The notes beneath the pieces are model-generated. The model ran no database searches, was not told where the DNA came from, and saw only the letters and a list, made by a program, of their open reading frames with translations. The translations under genes were made by a program, and so were the position numbers. Below, piece by piece: positions 30,026 to 39,433 of a DNA stretch of 64,000 bases. Numbering within the stretch: the stretch's first letter is position 1; each line of letters begins with the position of its first letter. The DNA comes from Saccharopolyspora erythraea NRRL 2338 (lineage in GTDB: Bacteria; Actinomycetota; Actinomycetes; Mycobacteriales; Pseudonocardiaceae), in the NCBI RefSeq assembly GCF_000062885.1, contig NC_009142.1:4701584-4765583 (forward strand), written 5' to 3'.

Positions 30026-31426
30026 TCAGCGGGGCGTCCGTTCGACGGCCGGGGCCGCCTCCGCCGCGGGACGCCCGCGGCGAGAGGCGAGGTAGCCGAG
30101 GAAGGCGGCCAGTGCGAGGACGGGGGTGATGTAGAGGGCGATGCGGGTTTCGGCGTCGAAGGCGAGCAGGACCACGACCAGGGCGAGGAAGGCCAGCACG
30201 ACGTAGTTGGAGTAGGGGGCCAGCGGCATGCGGAAGGTGCCTTCGGGCAGGGTGCCGGTGGCGACCTTGCGGCGGTAGCCGAGGTGGGCGATGAGGATCA
30301 TGCCCCAGGTGAAGATCGCTCCCACGGTGGAGGCGCTGGTGATGTAGGTGAAGGCCTGCTCGGGCACGAAGTAGTTGAGCACGACCCCGATGAGCATGGC
30401 CACGAAGGTCACCGCGATCGCCCGCGCGGGCACCGCCCGGGAGCTGAGCTTGGACACCGCCCGCGGGGCCTGGCCGTCCTCGGACAGGGTGCGCAGCATC
30501 CGCCCGGTGGAATAGATCCCGGAGTTGCACGACGACAGCGCGGCGGTGGTGACCACGAAGTTGACCACGCCGGCCGCGGCGGGGATGCCGATCAGGGTGA
30601 AGGCGTGCACGAACGGGCTGCCGTCGGCGGGGAACTGGTTCCACGGCACCAGCGCGCACAGCGCGGCCAGCGCACCGACGTAGAAGATCAGGATCCGCCA
30701 CATGATGGAGTTGACCGCGCGCGGCAGCACCTTCTGCGGGTTCGCGCTCTCGCTGGCGGTCTGGCCGACCATCTCCACGCCGATGAAGGCGAACATCACG
30801 ATCTGGAACGCCAGCAGCGCCTGGGTCGAGCCGGTGGGGAACATCCCGCCGTGGGCCCACAGGTTCGACACCGCCGCGGTGTCGCCGACGTCGGAGAACC
30901 CGAACGCCAGGATCGCCGCGGCCAGCACGATCAGGCCCACGATCGCCACGACCTTGACCAGGGCGAACCAGAACTCGAACTCGCCGAAGAGCTTGACCGC
31001 GATCAGGTTGACCCCCGAGAGCACGATCAGCGCGCCCAGCGCGGGAATCCACTGCGGCACGTGGGGGAACCAGAACTGGAAGTACTCGCCCACCGCGGTG
31101 ATCTCGGCCATGCCGGTCACGATCCACACCAGCCAGTAGCCCCACCCGGTGGCGAACCGCGCCCACGGGCCCACGAACTCCCCGGCGTACTCGGCGAACG
31201 ACCCGCTCACCGGCCGGTACATCAGCAACTCGCCCAGCGCACGCATCACGAAGAAGATCATCAGACCCGCGACGGCGTAGATGAGGATCAGACCGGGCCC
31301 GACCTGGTTGAGCGCCTTGCCCGAACCGAGGAACAACCCGACACCGATCGCACCACCGATCGCGATCATGTTGATGTGCCGGGTACTCAGATCCTTCCGG
31401 TACCCCTCGGCCACTGGCTCTGACAT
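30026..31426 (-). CDS. amino-acid permease (AAT/GABA-permease family)
   Basis: A 466-residue permease of the amino acid-polyamine-organocation superfamily. ATG 31426 is chosen, with GAAGGGAG upstream; the frame runs further right without a better start. Landmarks are the N-terminal DLSTRHINMIAIGGAIGVGLF and the consensus GSFAEYAGEFVGPWARFATG of the AAT family (CycA, GabP, AnsP). About twelve membrane spans are present. Members import amino acids such as D-alanine, D-serine, glycine, GABA or asparagine with protons; the exact substrate is not assignable. It stands alone. Confidence 0.92.
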   Translation of the reverse strand: MSEPVAEGYRKDLSTRHINMIAIGGAIGVGLFLGSGKALNQVGPGLILIYAVAGLMIFFVMRALGELLMYRPVSGSFAEYAGEFVGPWARFATGWGYWLVWIVTGMAEITAVGEYFQFWFPHVPQWIPALGALIVLSGVNLIAVKLFGEFEFWFALVKVVAIVGLIVLAAAILAFGFSDVGDTAAVSNLWAHGGMFPTGSTQALLAFQIVMFAFIGVEMVGQTASESANPQKVLPRAVNSIMWRILIFYVGALAALCALVPWNQFPADGSPFVHAFTLIGIPAAAGVVNFVVTTAALSSCNSGIYSTGRMLRTLSEDGQAPRAVSKLSSRAVPARAIAVTFVAMLIGVVLNYFVPEQAFTYITSASTVGAIFTWGMILIAHLGYRRKVATGTLPEGTFRMPLAPYSNYVVLAFLALVVVLLAFDAETRIALYITPVLALAAFLGYLASRRGRPAAEAAPAVERTPR

Positions 31427-31744
31427 CGAACGGACTCCCTTCCACAACCTCCCCGGCCGGCGCTGCGCTCGACCGGCCGAGTGCCGGGGACCACAGTGAG
31501 GTGTCCGCCATACGACGTCATCGTTGTGCGAGCACCATATGGGCCGCTCTGGTTGTGCCGGGACGACATCCGTCCTGTTCGGCCAGCGGGGAAAACGTTT
31601 GCCCCGCAACGCTTCTCGTCGCCGCCGGAGGCCCGTGGCGCCTCTGAGTCGATCGCCCGAGCAGTCTCGCGGGTTTCCTTCCGACAAGGTGCCCGGCGAT
31701 TTCGGGAAGATTCCGCGCGACTCGCTACGCGCCGCTCCCGTTCG
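31427..31744. other. 318-bp intergenic region
   Basis: This region lies between the permease start and the end of the ROK gene. Both genes are on the minus strand, so it carries the permease promoter. I see no gene, and no convincing hairpin or operator. Confidence 0.4.
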
Positions 31745-32965
31745 TCACTCGCTTGCCACGGCCCCGGCACCGCGCGCGTCCACGAGCCGCGCGCGCACGG
31801 CACGGCCCTGGTCCCCGCCCGCCTCCGCGCTGTCGAGCGGCACGGACATGACCAGCGCGGCGGCCCCCTGCGTCCAGTTGCGGTCGTCCCAGCGGTCCAC
31901 CTCGACCGGAACGTCGTTGCGCGACCTGGGCAGGTGGGCGCGCAGCGCCGGCTCGAACCCGGGTTCCCAGTACCGCCAGCCCGCGATGCCCTCGCCGTAG
32001 ACGACCACGCTCTCCGGGTCGATCACGTTGAGCAGGGAGGCGACCGAGCGGCCGAGCTTGCGCCCCGCCTCCCGCAGGATGGCCGACGCACCCGCGTCAC
32101 CGGCGGCAGCGGCGTCGTGCAGCGCCGCGATGCCCTGGTCGGCCGAGAGGATTCCGTCGCGCCGCGCCTGGGCGACCAGCGCGCGGTCTCCGATGACCGC
32201 TTCCAGACAGCCGTTGTTGCCGCACACGCAACGGGGACCGTCCAGTTCGAACGGGGTGTGGCCGAGCTCCCCGGCGTCGCCGTGCGCACCGCGGTAGACC
32301 GAGCCCCCGGAGACGATCGCGGCGCCGATGCCGACCCCGATCGTGATGATCACGAGGTTCCGCCGCGTCCTGCCCCGACCGTAGAGGCACTCGGCGACGG
32401 CGAGCGCGTTGACATCGTTGTCGACCAGCACCGGGAGCCCCAGCATCGAACGCAGGCGCCGACCGAGCGGCAACCCGTTCCACCCCAGGATGTCGGCGTT
32501 GACCACGCCTTCCCAGCGGTCGCTGACTCCCCCGGGCACGCCGAGACCGACGCCGAGCAGCGAAGCGGTACCGCCCTCGCAGTCACCGGCGAAGGACAGG
32601 ATCGCGTCCGCGAGCGCTCCGAGGGCGTCGGCCGAGCCCGGGTCGAAGTCCGCGGTCTCGACCCGCCGCACGGTGCCGTCCAACTGCACGTCCGCGATCG
32701 CCAGGTGATCCGGCGTCACCTTGACGCCGATGGCGTGCCTGGCCGTACCCGCCAGCCCCAGCAGCTGAGCCGGACGGCCGCCGCGCGAGGGGGCGGCGGC
32801 CAGTTCCGCGAGCAGTCCGCGCTCGATCAGGTCCTTGGTGAGCTGGGTGACCGACGCCGGGCTCAGCTCCAGCCGCCGCGCGATCTCGGTGCGGCTCAGC
32901 GATCCCGCGGTCCCCGCCAGGGCGAGGATCGCGGCGCGGTGGAGGTCGGCCGACTGCGAGGCCAC
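31745..32965 (-). CDS. ROK-family transcriptional regulator (repressor of the sugar operon)
   Basis: A 406-residue ROK protein from GTG 32965, chosen because AAAGGGGTG lies just before it. Residues about 10-75 form a MarR-like winged helix (SLSRTEIARRLELSPASVTQ). The sugar-kinase-like domain follows with GVGLGVPGG, VDNDVNALAVAE and the ROK zinc motif CVCGNNGCLEAV after GHTPFEL. The zinc site and the phosphate-loop glycines are intact. The gene is divergent from the alpha-glucoside transport operon, so it is most likely its sugar-responsive repressor. The candidate operator is the TAAGT/ACTTA inverted repeat at 33137-33154. Confidence 0.92.
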   Translation of the reverse strand: MASQSADLHRAAILALAGTAGSLSRTEIARRLELSPASVTQLTKDLIERGLLAELAAAPSRGGRPAQLLGLAGTARHAIGVKVTPDHLAIADVQLDGTVRRVETADFDPGSADALGALADAILSFAGDCEGGTASLLGVGLGVPGGVSDRWEGVVNADILGWNGLPLGRRLRSMLGLPVLVDNDVNALAVAECLYGRGRTRRNLVIITIGVGIGAAIVSGGSVYRGAHGDAGELGHTPFELDGPRCVCGNNGCLEAVIGDRALVAQARRDGILSADQGIAALHDAAAAGDAGASAILREAGRKLGRSVASLLNVIDPESVVVYGEGIAGWRYWEPGFEPALRAHLPRSRNDVPVEVDRWDDRNWTQGAAALVMSVPLDSAEAGGDQGRAVRARLVDARGAGAVASE

Positions 32966-33113
32966 CCGGCACCCCTTTCGACAAGAACGAAGAAAGGCAA
33001 TGCTAAGCCGACGCCATGTGGCGGTCAACGCCGGGGCACCCGCGCACAGCGGCCCTTCCCTCGTCGTACCCCCGATTCCAGCGGAGCCACGGGGCACCGC
33101 CGATGCACACCCC

Positions 33114-33154
33114 TTGACGTGGTCGCGGTCACCATCTAAGTTTCCACCCACTTA
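33114..33154 (+). promoter_or_regulatory. promoter and candidate ROK operator of the sugar operon
   Basis: TTGACG at 33114-33119, a 17-base spacer and TAAGTT at 33137-33142 form a sigma-70-type promoter pointing at the binding-protein gene. TAAGT (33137-33141) and ACTTA (33150-33154), separated by eight bases, form an inverted repeat that overlaps the -10, a position suited to repression by the divergent ROK protein. Confidence 0.6.
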
Positions 33155-33344
33155 ATTCACATCCGAAAAAACTGGTGCGGTTCGCAAGCGAGCCGACGGA
33201 GCGCGATCCGCTCCCCGCCCCGCGACCGCACCACGGGAGCACCCGACCGCGGCAAGCGAACCTCGCGGCCCCGAGACCACCTCGCCGCCCGGCGCGGTGG
33301 CCGCGCTCCCGCCTTCGGTGACCGTCGCATCAAGGGAGATCGAC

Positions 33345-34634
33345 GTGAAGTTCAAGCGCGCGACCTCTGTATCGATCATGATCTGCGCGCTCGTCCTCCC
33401 CAACGCCGCCTGCGGTGCCGGGGATCGCGAGCACGCGGCCACCGAGCCGCTCGAAGGTCGCGGCCCCATCACCTTCGTCACCGGCAAGGACGACTACGGC
33501 GTCAACCCCAGGCTGGTCGCCGAGTGGAACCGGACGCACCCCCGCGAACCGGTGCGGCTGATCGAGCTGCCCGCCTCCGGTGACGAGCAACGCCAGCAGA
33601 TGATCCAGAACGCCCAGACCCGCTCGGATGCCTTCACCGTGCTCGACCTCGACAGCGTCTGGGTCTCGGAGTTCGCCGCCAACCGCTGGATCACCGAACT
33701 GCCCGAGGAGCAGTTCGACACCTCGAAGTACCTGGGGCCGCCGGTCGAGACCGCGCTCTACCGCGGCCGGCTGTTCAGCGTTCCGGCCAGTTCGGACGGT
33801 GCGATGCTCTACTACCGCAAGGACCTGCTCGACGAGGCGGGCGTCGCGCCTCCCACGACACTCGCCGAGCTCCAGCAGGCGTGCCGGCGCGTCCTCGCGC
33901 TGCCGCGGGCGGCCGGGATGTCCTGCTACACCGGGCAGTTCGAGAAGTACGAGGGCCTCGTCGCGAACTTCGCCGAAGTCGTCCACGGCGCGGGCGGGAA
34001 GATCGTCGGCGAGGACGGCAGGCCCGACGTGAACACCCCGCAGGCCAGGCAGGCGCTGGACTTCCTGGTGGACGGGCTGCGTTCCGGGGTGATCCCGCGG
34101 CAGTCGATCGCCTTCAAGGAACCGGAGTCACGCCGCGCCTTCCAGGAAGGCCGGGTGGTGTTCAGCCGCTGGTGGCCCTCCCAGTGGTCGCTGCTGAGCA
34201 AGACCGACGGATCGTCGGCGGTCGCGGGCAAGTTCGCCGTCACCGCTCTCCCCGGACTCACCGGGCCGGGAGTCTCCAGCCTCGGCGGCCACAACGTGGC
34301 GATCTCCTCCTACGGCAGGAACAAGGCCACCGCGCTGGACTTCATCAAGTTCCGGGCCAGTGAGCAGCAGCAGCGCAACTACCTGGCGCAGGGAGCCATG
34401 GCCCCCACCATCGCCTCGCTCTACGAGGATCCGGCGCTGCGCGAGCGCTACCCGTACCTGCCGGTGCTCAAGGAGTCGATCGCCGGGGCCGAGCCGAGGC
34501 CCCGCGTCGTCAAGTACGGCGAGGTGACCCAGGCGATCCAGGACGAGGTCTACGACGCGCTGACGGGCACCAAGACTTCCGGGCAGGCGCTGGCAGATCT
34601 GCAGAACCGGCTCGAGGGACTGATCAAGCTGTGA
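33345..34634 (+). CDS. ABC transporter sugar-binding lipoprotein
   Basis: A 429-residue extracytoplasmic solute-binding protein of family 1, GTG 33345 with AAGGGAG upstream. The signal ends in ALVLPNAAC, a slightly atypical lipobox, giving a lipid-anchored cysteine near residue 24. The mature part has the family 1 pattern including DVNTPQARQALDFLVDGLRSG and FKEPESRRAFQEGRVVF, and matches trehalose/maltose/alpha-glucoside binders such as LpqY and ThuE. It is first in a five-gene operon, and its stop overlaps the start of the first permease (GTGA). Confidence 0.9.
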   Translation: MKFKRATSVSIMICALVLPNAACGAGDREHAATEPLEGRGPITFVTGKDDYGVNPRLVAEWNRTHPREPVRLIELPASGDEQRQQMIQNAQTRSDAFTVLDLDSVWVSEFAANRWITELPEEQFDTSKYLGPPVETALYRGRLFSVPASSDGAMLYYRKDLLDEAGVAPPTTLAELQQACRRVLALPRAAGMSCYTGQFEKYEGLVANFAEVVHGAGGKIVGEDGRPDVNTPQARQALDFLVDGLRSGVIPRQSIAFKEPESRRAFQEGRVVFSRWWPSQWSLLSKTDGSSAVAGKFAVTALPGLTGPGVSSLGGHNVAISSYGRNKATALDFIKFRASEQQQRNYLAQGAMAPTIASLYEDPALRERYPYLPVLKESIAGAEPRPRVVKYGEVTQAIQDEVYDALTGTKTSGQALADLQNRLEGLIKL

Positions 34635-35713
34635 CTCACGAAGTGATCGGCCGGCACCGCGACGAGGCGGATCCGGCTGCGAGGGATGGCACGACGATGA
34701 CGACCGGTACCGCCACCCGCACCTCGGGCGGCGTGCGGCGGCAGGACGGCAGGCGGCGGGAACGGCGCGAACGCACGCTCACGGCCGCGACGACGCGGCT
34801 GGCGGGCATCCTGCTCTCGCCCACGCTGCTGGTCCTCGGCCTGGTGGTGTTCTACCCGCTGCTTTCGGCGCTGCGCCAGTCCTTCTTCACCGAGAACGAC
34901 GAGCTCGACGCCGAGGGCTTCGTCGTCGAAGGCGAGAAGTTCAACGGGCTCGGCCACTACTTCGACGCCATCGCGGGTGAGGGTGCGCCGAGGTTCTGGA
35001 ACGCGGTGTGGAACACGACGATGTTCACAACCACCACGGTCGTGCTGGAAGTGGTCCTGGGTATGGCGATGGCGCTGGTCATGCACCGCGCCTTCCGGGG
35101 ACGGGCGCTGGTACGCGCCAGCATCCTGGTTCCCTGGGCGATCCCGACCGCGGTGTCCGGCCTGCTCTGGCGGTGGATCTTCGCGCCGGACGGGATTGCC
35201 AACGAGGTTCTGGGCCAGCAGGTCGTCTGGAGCGCCGACGGACCGCAGGCGCAGCTCGCGGTGATCATCGCCGAGGTGTGGAAGACCGCGCCGTTCGTCG
35301 GGCTGCTGACCTTGGCGGGGCTGCAGGTGATCCCCGGCGAGGTCTACGAGGCCGCCGTGGTGGACGGAGCGGGCGGCTGGCGCCGGTTCCTGCACATCAC
35401 GCTGCCGCTGGTGAAACCGGCACTGCTGGTCGCGGTGCTGTTCCGGGTGCTGGACGCGCTGCGCATGTTCGACCTGCCCTTCGTCCTGGTAGGACAGCAG
35501 AAGCAGTCGGTGGAGACGCTGTCGATGCTCGCCTGGCAGGAGGCGACCAACGTCCGCTACGGCGCGGCCGCGGCCTACGCCACGATCATGTTCCTCTACG
35601 TCGCGCTGGTGGCCTTCGCCCTCGTCCGGCTGCTGGGCACCGACGTCGTCGGGGAGGCGCGCTCGCAGCTGCGCTCCCGGCGGGTCCGCTCCCGCGAGGC
35701 GGTGGTCGCATGA
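34631..35713 (+). CDS. sugar ABC transporter permease, MalF/SugA type
   Basis: A 360-residue inner-membrane permease. GTG 34631 overlaps the previous stop; ATG 34697 in the same frame would remove a 22-residue hydrophilic start. After a basic N-terminus (RRQDGRRRERRERTL) there are six to seven spans. The EAA loop that contacts the ATPase is EAAVVDGAGGWRRFLHITLP. The family is binding-protein-dependent carbohydrate uptake-1. The stop overlaps the ATG of the second permease by four bases. Confidence 0.9.
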   Translation: MTHEVIGRHRDEADPAARDGTTMTTGTATRTSGGVRRQDGRRRERRERTLTAATTRLAGILLSPTLLVLGLVVFYPLLSALRQSFFTENDELDAEGFVVEGEKFNGLGHYFDAIAGEGAPRFWNAVWNTTMFTTTTVVLEVVLGMAMALVMHRAFRGRALVRASILVPWAIPTAVSGLLWRWIFAPDGIANEVLGQQVVWSADGPQAQLAVIIAEVWKTAPFVGLLTLAGLQVIPGEVYEAAVVDGAGGWRRFLHITLPLVKPALLVAVLFRVLDALRMFDLPFVLVGQQKQSVETLSMLAWQEATNVRYGAAAAYATIMFLYVALVAFALVRLLGTDVVGEARSQLRSRRVRSREAVVA

Positions 35714-36570
35714 GCGCGCCGCGGCCCGACCGCAGGCACTCGCGGAGTGCCGCGTGGAAGCGCTGGCTGCCCACCGCGGGCATCGCCGCCATCGTGATCT
35801 ACTGCCTGGCCCCCTTCTACTGGATGGTGGTCACCGCGTTTCGGCGGCCGTCGGACCAGTTCGACAACTTCCCGGTGCCGCGCGTCTGGTCGTTCGAGAG
35901 CTTCCTCGCGGTGTTCGAGCCCGGCACCGGCTTCGGGCGCGCACTGCTCAACAGCCTCGTCGTGGCCGGATGCACAACGCTGCTGACACTGGTCGTCGGG
36001 GTCTCGGCGGCCTACGCGCTGGCACGGCTGGAGTTCCGCGGGAAGTCGCTGGTTCTGGCCCTGATCATCGCGTGCAGCATGTTCCCCGGCATCTCGCTGG
36101 TGGTCCCGCTGCTCGGGCTGTTCACCGAACTGGGCTGGATCAACAGCTACCAGTCGATGATCGCGCCGAGCATGTCCTTCGCGCTGCCACTGGCGGTGTG
36201 GAACCTGACGACGTTCTTCCGGCAGATGCCGGTGGAGCTCGAGCAGGCGGCCATGATCGACGGCTGCACACCGGCGCAGGCGTTCCGCAGGGTCATCGTG
36301 CCGCTGGCCGCTCCGGGCGTGTTCACCACCGCCATCCTCACCTTCATCATGTCCTGGAACGAGTTCATCATCGCGCTGTCGGTGGTCAACGAGCAGGACA
36401 TGCAGACGGTCACCGTCGCGATCTCCAAGTTCACCGGCGCGCAGGGTTTCGAGCAGCCCTTCGGCACCCAGATGGCCGCCGGCGTCGTGGTCACCGTCCC
36501 GCTCGTGGTCGCAGTGCTCCTCTTCCAGCGCCGAATCGTCGCGGGCCTCACCGCGGGCGGCGTCAAGTAA
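35710..36570 (+). CDS. sugar ABC transporter permease, MalG/SugB type
   Basis: A 286-residue permease with six spans, ATG 35710 overlapping the upstream stop (ATGA). The EAA loop reads EQAAMIDGCTPAQAFRRVIV, and the pattern FSWNEF-like MSWNEFIIALS is typical of MalG-type subunits. It pairs with the 34631 product to form the membrane channel of the alpha-glucoside importer. The GH13 gene follows 37 bases later behind GAGGGAGAAACTCG. Confidence 0.9.
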   Translation: MSAPRPDRRHSRSAAWKRWLPTAGIAAIVIYCLAPFYWMVVTAFRRPSDQFDNFPVPRVWSFESFLAVFEPGTGFGRALLNSLVVAGCTTLLTLVVGVSAAYALARLEFRGKSLVLALIIACSMFPGISLVVPLLGLFTELGWINSYQSMIAPSMSFALPLAVWNLTTFFRQMPVELEQAAMIDGCTPAQAFRRVIVPLAAPGVFTTAILTFIMSWNEFIIALSVVNEQDMQTVTVAISKFTGAQGFEQPFGTQMAAGVVVTVPLVVAVLLFQRRIVAGLTAGGVK

Positions 36571-36607
36571 CCGGCCGGCAATTCCCGCAGCAGAGGGAGA
36601 AACTCGA

Positions 36608-38281
36608 ATGCAGCAGCCCCAGACCGTTCCCACCGGCGAGGCCACCGCGCCGTGGTGGCGCGACGCGGTGATCTACCAGGTCTACATCCGCAGCTTCGCC
36701 GACGGCGACGGCGACGGGATGGGCGACATCGCGGGCATCCGGTCCCGGTTGCCGTACCTGCGCGATCTCGGCGTCGACGCGATCTGGATCAACCCGTGGT
36801 ACGTCTCGCCCCAGGCCGACGCGGGCTACGACGTCGCCGACTTCCGCGACATCGACCCCCGCTTCGGCACCCTGGCCGACGCCGAGCGGCTCATCGAGGA
36901 GGCCCACCGGCACGGCATCCGGGTCATCCCCGACATCGTCCCCAACCACACCTCCGACCAGCACGAGTGGTTCCGGGCGGCGCTGGCCGCGGGCCCCGGC
37001 AGCCCCGAGCGGCAGCGCTACGTCTTCCGCCCCGGTCGCGGACCCGGCGGTGAGCAGCCGCCGAACAACTGGATCTCCAACTTCGGCGGGCCCGCGTGGA
37101 CGCGGGTGGCCGAGCCCGACGGCAGCCCCGGCGAGTGGTACCTGCACCTGTTCGCCCCGCAGCAGCCGGACCTGAACTGGGCGAATCCGCAGGTGCGCGA
37201 GGAGTTCGAGTCGATCCTGCGGTTCTGGTTCGACCGCGGCGTCGACGGGTTCCGCATCGACGTGGCGCACGGGCTGGTCAAGGACCCCGAGCTGCCGGAC
37301 GCGCTGGCCCCGCAGGGCTCCGGCTACGTCTACCCCGACGGCGAGCACCCGCACTGGGACCGCGACGAGGTGCACGAGATCTACCGCGGCTGGCGGCGCA
37401 TCGCCGACTCCTATCCCGGAGAACGCAAGTTCGTCGCCGAGGCGTGGACCGACACCCCGCACCGGCTGGCCCACTACGTGCGCGAGGGCGGCCTGCACAC
37501 CGCCTTCAACTTCGACTTCCTGCAATGCCCCTGGGACGCCGCCCGGCTGCGCGAAGTCGTCGACCGCACGACCGCCACCCTGGGCGGCGTCGGCGCCCCC
37601 GCGACCTGGGTGCTGTCCAATCACGACGTCGTCCGCCACGTCACGCGCTACGGGCGTCCGCCGGTGGACTGGCGACCCGGGATGCTCTTCCGGCCGCACG
37701 GGTCGCTCGACCTGGAGCTCGGCACGCGGCGGGCGCGGGCGGCCGCGCTGCTGATGCTCTCGTTGCCCGGTGGCGCCTACGTCTACCAGGGCGAGGAGCT
37801 CGGGCTGCCGGAAGTCGAGGACCTGCCCGAGGAACTGCTGCAGGACCCGACGTGGGAGCGGTCCGGGCGCACCGAGCGGGGCCGGGACGGTTGCCGGGTG
37901 CCGATCCCGTGGTCGGGCCTGCGTCCGCCGTTCGGTTTCAGCGCGGACGGCGGTCCGGCGCAGCCGTGGCTTCCGCAGCCGGAGTCGTGGAAGGACCTCA
38001 CCGCACAGGCCCAGCAGGGCGACCCGAACTCAATGCTCGAGCTCTACCGCTCGGCGCTGCGCATCCGCCGCGAGCACCCCGCTCTCGGCGAGGGCGACCT
38101 GCACTGGGAGGACACCGGAGAAGGGGTGCTGTCGTTCCGGCGGACGCCCGGATTCCGCTGCGTCACCAACGTCTCCGGCCAACCCGCGCAGTTGCCGCCG
38201 CACAACGGTGTCCTGCTCGCCAGCGGAGCGCTGGACGACGGGCTGCTGCCGCCGGACACCACGGTCTGGCTCCAGGTCTGA
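36608..38281 (+). CDS. GH13 alpha-glucosidase (oligo-1,6-glucosidase-like)
   Basis: A 557-residue cytoplasmic glycoside hydrolase of family 13. It begins with WWRDAVIYQVYIRSFADG and contains the four conserved regions: DIVPNHTS, GFRIDVAHG with nucleophile D218, FVAEAW with acid/base E278, and VLSNHDVVRH with transition-state residue D340. The catalytic residues are all present. It would split imported alpha-glucosides such as maltose, isomaltose, sucrose or trehalose-like sugars to glucose. Its position inside the transport operon indicates direct use of the imported sugar. No signal peptide is present. Confidence 0.92.
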   Translation: MQQPQTVPTGEATAPWWRDAVIYQVYIRSFADGDGDGMGDIAGIRSRLPYLRDLGVDAIWINPWYVSPQADAGYDVADFRDIDPRFGTLADAERLIEEAHRHGIRVIPDIVPNHTSDQHEWFRAALAAGPGSPERQRYVFRPGRGPGGEQPPNNWISNFGGPAWTRVAEPDGSPGEWYLHLFAPQQPDLNWANPQVREEFESILRFWFDRGVDGFRIDVAHGLVKDPELPDALAPQGSGYVYPDGEHPHWDRDEVHEIYRGWRRIADSYPGERKFVAEAWTDTPHRLAHYVREGGLHTAFNFDFLQCPWDAARLREVVDRTTATLGGVGAPATWVLSNHDVVRHVTRYGRPPVDWRPGMLFRPHGSLDLELGTRRARAAALLMLSLPGGAYVYQGEELGLPEVEDLPEELLQDPTWERSGRTERGRDGCRVPIPWSGLRPPFGFSADGGPAQPWLPQPESWKDLTAQAQQGDPNSMLELYRSALRIRREHPALGEGDLHWEDTGEGVLSFRRTPGFRCVTNVSGQPAQLPPHNGVLLASGALDDGLLPPDTTVWLQV

Positions 38282-38318
38282 CAGCCCCACCGGACAACGA
38301 TCGAGGAGGTCGGAGAAC

Positions 38319-39398
38319 ATGGCGACCGTCGCCTACGAAGAGGTGACGCGGCACTACGGTGGCGCGGACCGTCCCGCCGTGGACGGGCTCGACCTGGAGA
38401 TCGCCGACGGCGAGTTCCTGGTGCTGGTGGGCCCGTCCGGATGCGGCAAGTCCACCAGCCTGCGAATGCTGGCCGGTCTGGAGGAGGTCGACTCCGGCGC
38501 GGTCCGCATCGGCGACCGCGACGTCACCGGACTGTCCCCGAAGGACCGCGACATCGCGATGGTGTTCCAGAACTACGCGCTCTACCCGCACATGACCGTG
38601 TCCCAGAACATGGGTTTCGCGCTGAAGATCGCCGGAACGCCCGAGCACGAGATCCGGCGCCGGGTCGCCGACGCCGCCGAGCTGCTGGACCTCAGCGGCT
38701 ACCTGGACCGCAAGCCCAGGGCGCTCTCCGGCGGCCAGCGGCAGCGGGTCGCGATGGGACGCGCCATCGTGCGGGAACCGCGGGTGTTCCTGATGGACGA
38801 GCCGCTGTCCAACCTGGACGCCAAGCTGCGGGTGTCCACCCGCACGCAGATCGCCGCGCTGCAACGGCGTTTGGGCGTCACCACGGTCTACGTCACCCAC
38901 GACCAGGTGGAGGCCATGACCATGGGCGACCGGGTGGCGGTGCTGGACGGGGGCGTGCTCCAGCAGTGCGCTCCCCCGCGCGAGCTGTACGAGCGCCCGG
39001 CCAACGCGTTCGTGGCGGGATTCGTCGGCTCCCCCGGCATGAACCTCCTCCGCTGCGCGCTGACCGATGTGGGCGCTCGCCTCGGCGACGTCGAGGTGCC
39101 GCTGCCCAGGGCGACCCGGACCGCCGCGGCCGGTGATGGCGAGGTCGTCATCGGCTTCCGGCCCGAAGCGGTCCGCCCCGGGACGGTGGACGACGGGTTC
39201 GAGGTGGCGGTCGACCTCGTCGAGCAGCTCGGCCCGGACGCCTACGTGCACTGCACCACCGCCCACGAGCCCACCGGGATCATCGCGCGCGCGGACCCCG
39301 GCGACGCACCGGAGAAGGGCCGCAAGATCCGGCTGCACGTCCAGCCCGAGCACGTCCACGCGTTCTCCGCGTCCACCGGGGAACGGCTGCCCGCCTGA
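38319..39398 (+). CDS. sugar ABC transporter ATP-binding protein (MsmK/UgpC type)
   Basis: A 359-residue ATPase, ATG 38319 with GAGGAGGT upstream. It shows Walker A GPSGCGKST, Q-loop MVFQNYALYPHM, signature LSGGQRQRVAMGRA, Walker B VFLMDEPLSNLDAKLR, the H-loop YVTHDQVEAM, and a C-terminal TOBE/MalK regulatory domain from about residue 240. In many streptomycetes one MsiK ATPase encoded elsewhere energises several sugar importers, so a dedicated ATPase gene within the operon is notable. It is the last gene of the operon and ends at a strong bidirectional hairpin. Confidence 0.93.
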   Translation: MATVAYEEVTRHYGGADRPAVDGLDLEIADGEFLVLVGPSGCGKSTSLRMLAGLEEVDSGAVRIGDRDVTGLSPKDRDIAMVFQNYALYPHMTVSQNMGFALKIAGTPEHEIRRRVADAAELLDLSGYLDRKPRALSGGQRQRVAMGRAIVREPRVFLMDEPLSNLDAKLRVSTRTQIAALQRRLGVTTVYVTHDQVEAMTMGDRVAVLDGGVLQQCAPPRELYERPANAFVAGFVGSPGMNLLRCALTDVGARLGDVEVPLPRATRTAAAGDGEVVIGFRPEAVRPGTVDDGFEVAVDLVEQLGPDAYVHCTTAHEPTGIIARADPGDAPEKGRKIRLHVQPEHVHAFSASTGERLPA

Positions 39399-39401
39399 TC
39401 G

Positions 39402-39433
39402 TCCGGTGCGGGCGGGCACCCGCCCGCACCGGA
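39402..39433. terminator. bidirectional terminator between convergent genes
   Basis: TCCGGTGCGGGCGGG (39402-39416) and its exact complement (39419-39433) form a 15-bp stem with a 2-base loop. It fills the space between the ATPase stop (39398) and the GntR stop (39434) and can end transcription from both sides. Confidence 0.88.

Noticed and set aside
29806-30129. Possible small gene left of the amino-acid permease
   Set aside because: No ribosome site or homology, and it overlaps the permease C-terminus antisense.
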